Of a stretch of 64,000 bases of DNA, positions 63,777 to 64,000 are shown piece by piece (the first letter of the stretch is position 1; every line of letters starts with the position of its first letter). The DNA comes from DATARH01 sp963734125 (GTDB lineage Bacteria; Pseudomonadota; Alphaproteobacteria; ATCC43930; CGMCC-115725). Location: the NCBI GenBank assembly GCA_963734125.1, contig CAVTGB010000034.1:1-64000 (forward strand), read 5' to 3'. The translations under genes and the position numbers were made by a program. The notes under the pieces were generated by a model, which saw only the letters and a program-made list of their open reading frames with translations, did not search any database and was not told where the DNA came from.

Positions 63777-64000
63777 CTACGCCTCCGCGATCAGCCGTTT
63801 CACATATTCGGGCACGGTTTGAGCGAGCGGGCCGCGGATGCGCTCGTCGAACGGTTCGGCGCCGGGCGCCGGATCGCGGCCGAATTCGCCGGTGAACTCC
63901 ACCGTATGGGCACCGGCGCGGCGCGCCTCGGCGAGAAAACTCTGCGTCGGCTCGCTGCCGCCGGCCGCACCGATCGCCAGGAACAGCGCGGCATCGGCCA
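63777..64000 (-). CDS. C-terminal part of a sirtuin-like NAD-dependent deacylase
   Basis: The minus strand at the window end gives ADAALFLAIGAAGGSEPTQS, FLAEARRAGAHTVEFTGEFG, EPFDERIRGPLAQTVPEYVK and a short tail (RLIAEA stop). This matches the C-terminal end of Sir2/CobB enzymes (LFLxIGTSG and the VPxxVxRL tail). The usual TSG is here AAG, so the substrate pocket may differ. The gene runs out of the window. Confidence 0.75.
   Translation of the reverse strand, partial: ADAALFLAIGAAGGSEPTQSFLAEARRAGAHTVEFTGEFGRDPAPGAEPFDERIRGPLAQTVPEYVKRLIAEA

Overview
The window is GC-rich chromosomal DNA from an alphaproteobacterium. The closest fit is Rhodospirillales-like, inferred from gene families only: a bamE gene divergent from a ubiquinol-cytochrome c chaperone fragment, NnrS, an Ehr-type hydrogenase-like operon, and UDP-xylose pathway genes. 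The first ~414 bases are strongly AT-rich and unlike everything else. They join the GC-rich part in the middle of the chaperone gene, so they are either a foreign insertion or an assembly chimera.

Layout. 1-1600: AT-rich tract, truncated chaperone, bamE, and a broken unknown ORF. 1606-4937: histidine kinase, LuxR-type response regulator and an outer-membrane beta-barrel protein. 5033-6188: small secreted protein, a palindrome-rich intergenic element, tRNA-Ser(CGA) and a small XRE regulator. 6338-13676 (minus): a six-gene hydrogenase-4-like operon (hyfB-C-E-F-G and a ferredoxin/NuoB fusion). Its large subunit lacks the Ni-binding CxxC motifs, so it looks like an energy-converting hydrogenase-related (Ehr) complex. 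Every gene is broken by +1 frameshifts. 13829-14130: palindrome and an IS630-type transposase remnant. 14151-16608: hypothetical protein, a YfcG-like GST and a Gfo/Idh oxidoreductase. 16645-20645: glycan island with one GT2 glycosyltransferase and four SAM methyltransferases (one TylF-like). 20746-29280: hydroxyacid dehydrogenase, RTX-like beta-roll protein, LLM oxidoreductase, M17 peptidase, a probable PIN-domain pair, SDR, FAH-family and amidohydrolase genes. 29389-38931: molybdopterin oxidoreductase, orphan NMT1-type binding protein, aminotransferase, LLM oxidoreductase, small monooxygenase, REP-like palindromes, MDR oxidoreductase, HPP protein and metallophosphoesterase. 39078-45517: NnrS, membrane protein, CinA with a degenerate deamidase domain, SMP-30, cold-shock protein, LLM oxidoreductase and an N-formylglutamate amidohydrolase-like gene. 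45699-57766: envelope and exopolysaccharide block with an M23 peptidase, ABC exporter, a GH-GT2 fusion, galE, ugd, UDP-xylose synthase, a lipoprotein and a DUF3300 protein. 57940-64000: PP2C phosphatase, ABC1/UbiB-like kinase, a large methyltransferase, an M3 oligopeptidase and the C-terminal end of a sirtuin.

How genes work together. Two blocks make a coherent pathway. In the polysaccharide block, Ugd and the UDP-glucuronate decarboxylase would supply UDP-glucuronate and UDP-xylose, GalE UDP-galactose, the GH-GT2 fusion would polymerise or trim a glycan, and the ABC protein could export it. The Ehr operon would encode a membrane-bound ion-pumping module built from complex I-like parts with no visible hydrogen-activating site.

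Caution. More than thirty frame breaks are present. All those I could resolve to the base in otherwise intact genes behave as single-base insertions, and most lie in the Ehr operon. That pattern is more like residual sequencing insertions than natural decay. Genes marked pseudogene may therefore be intact in the organism.
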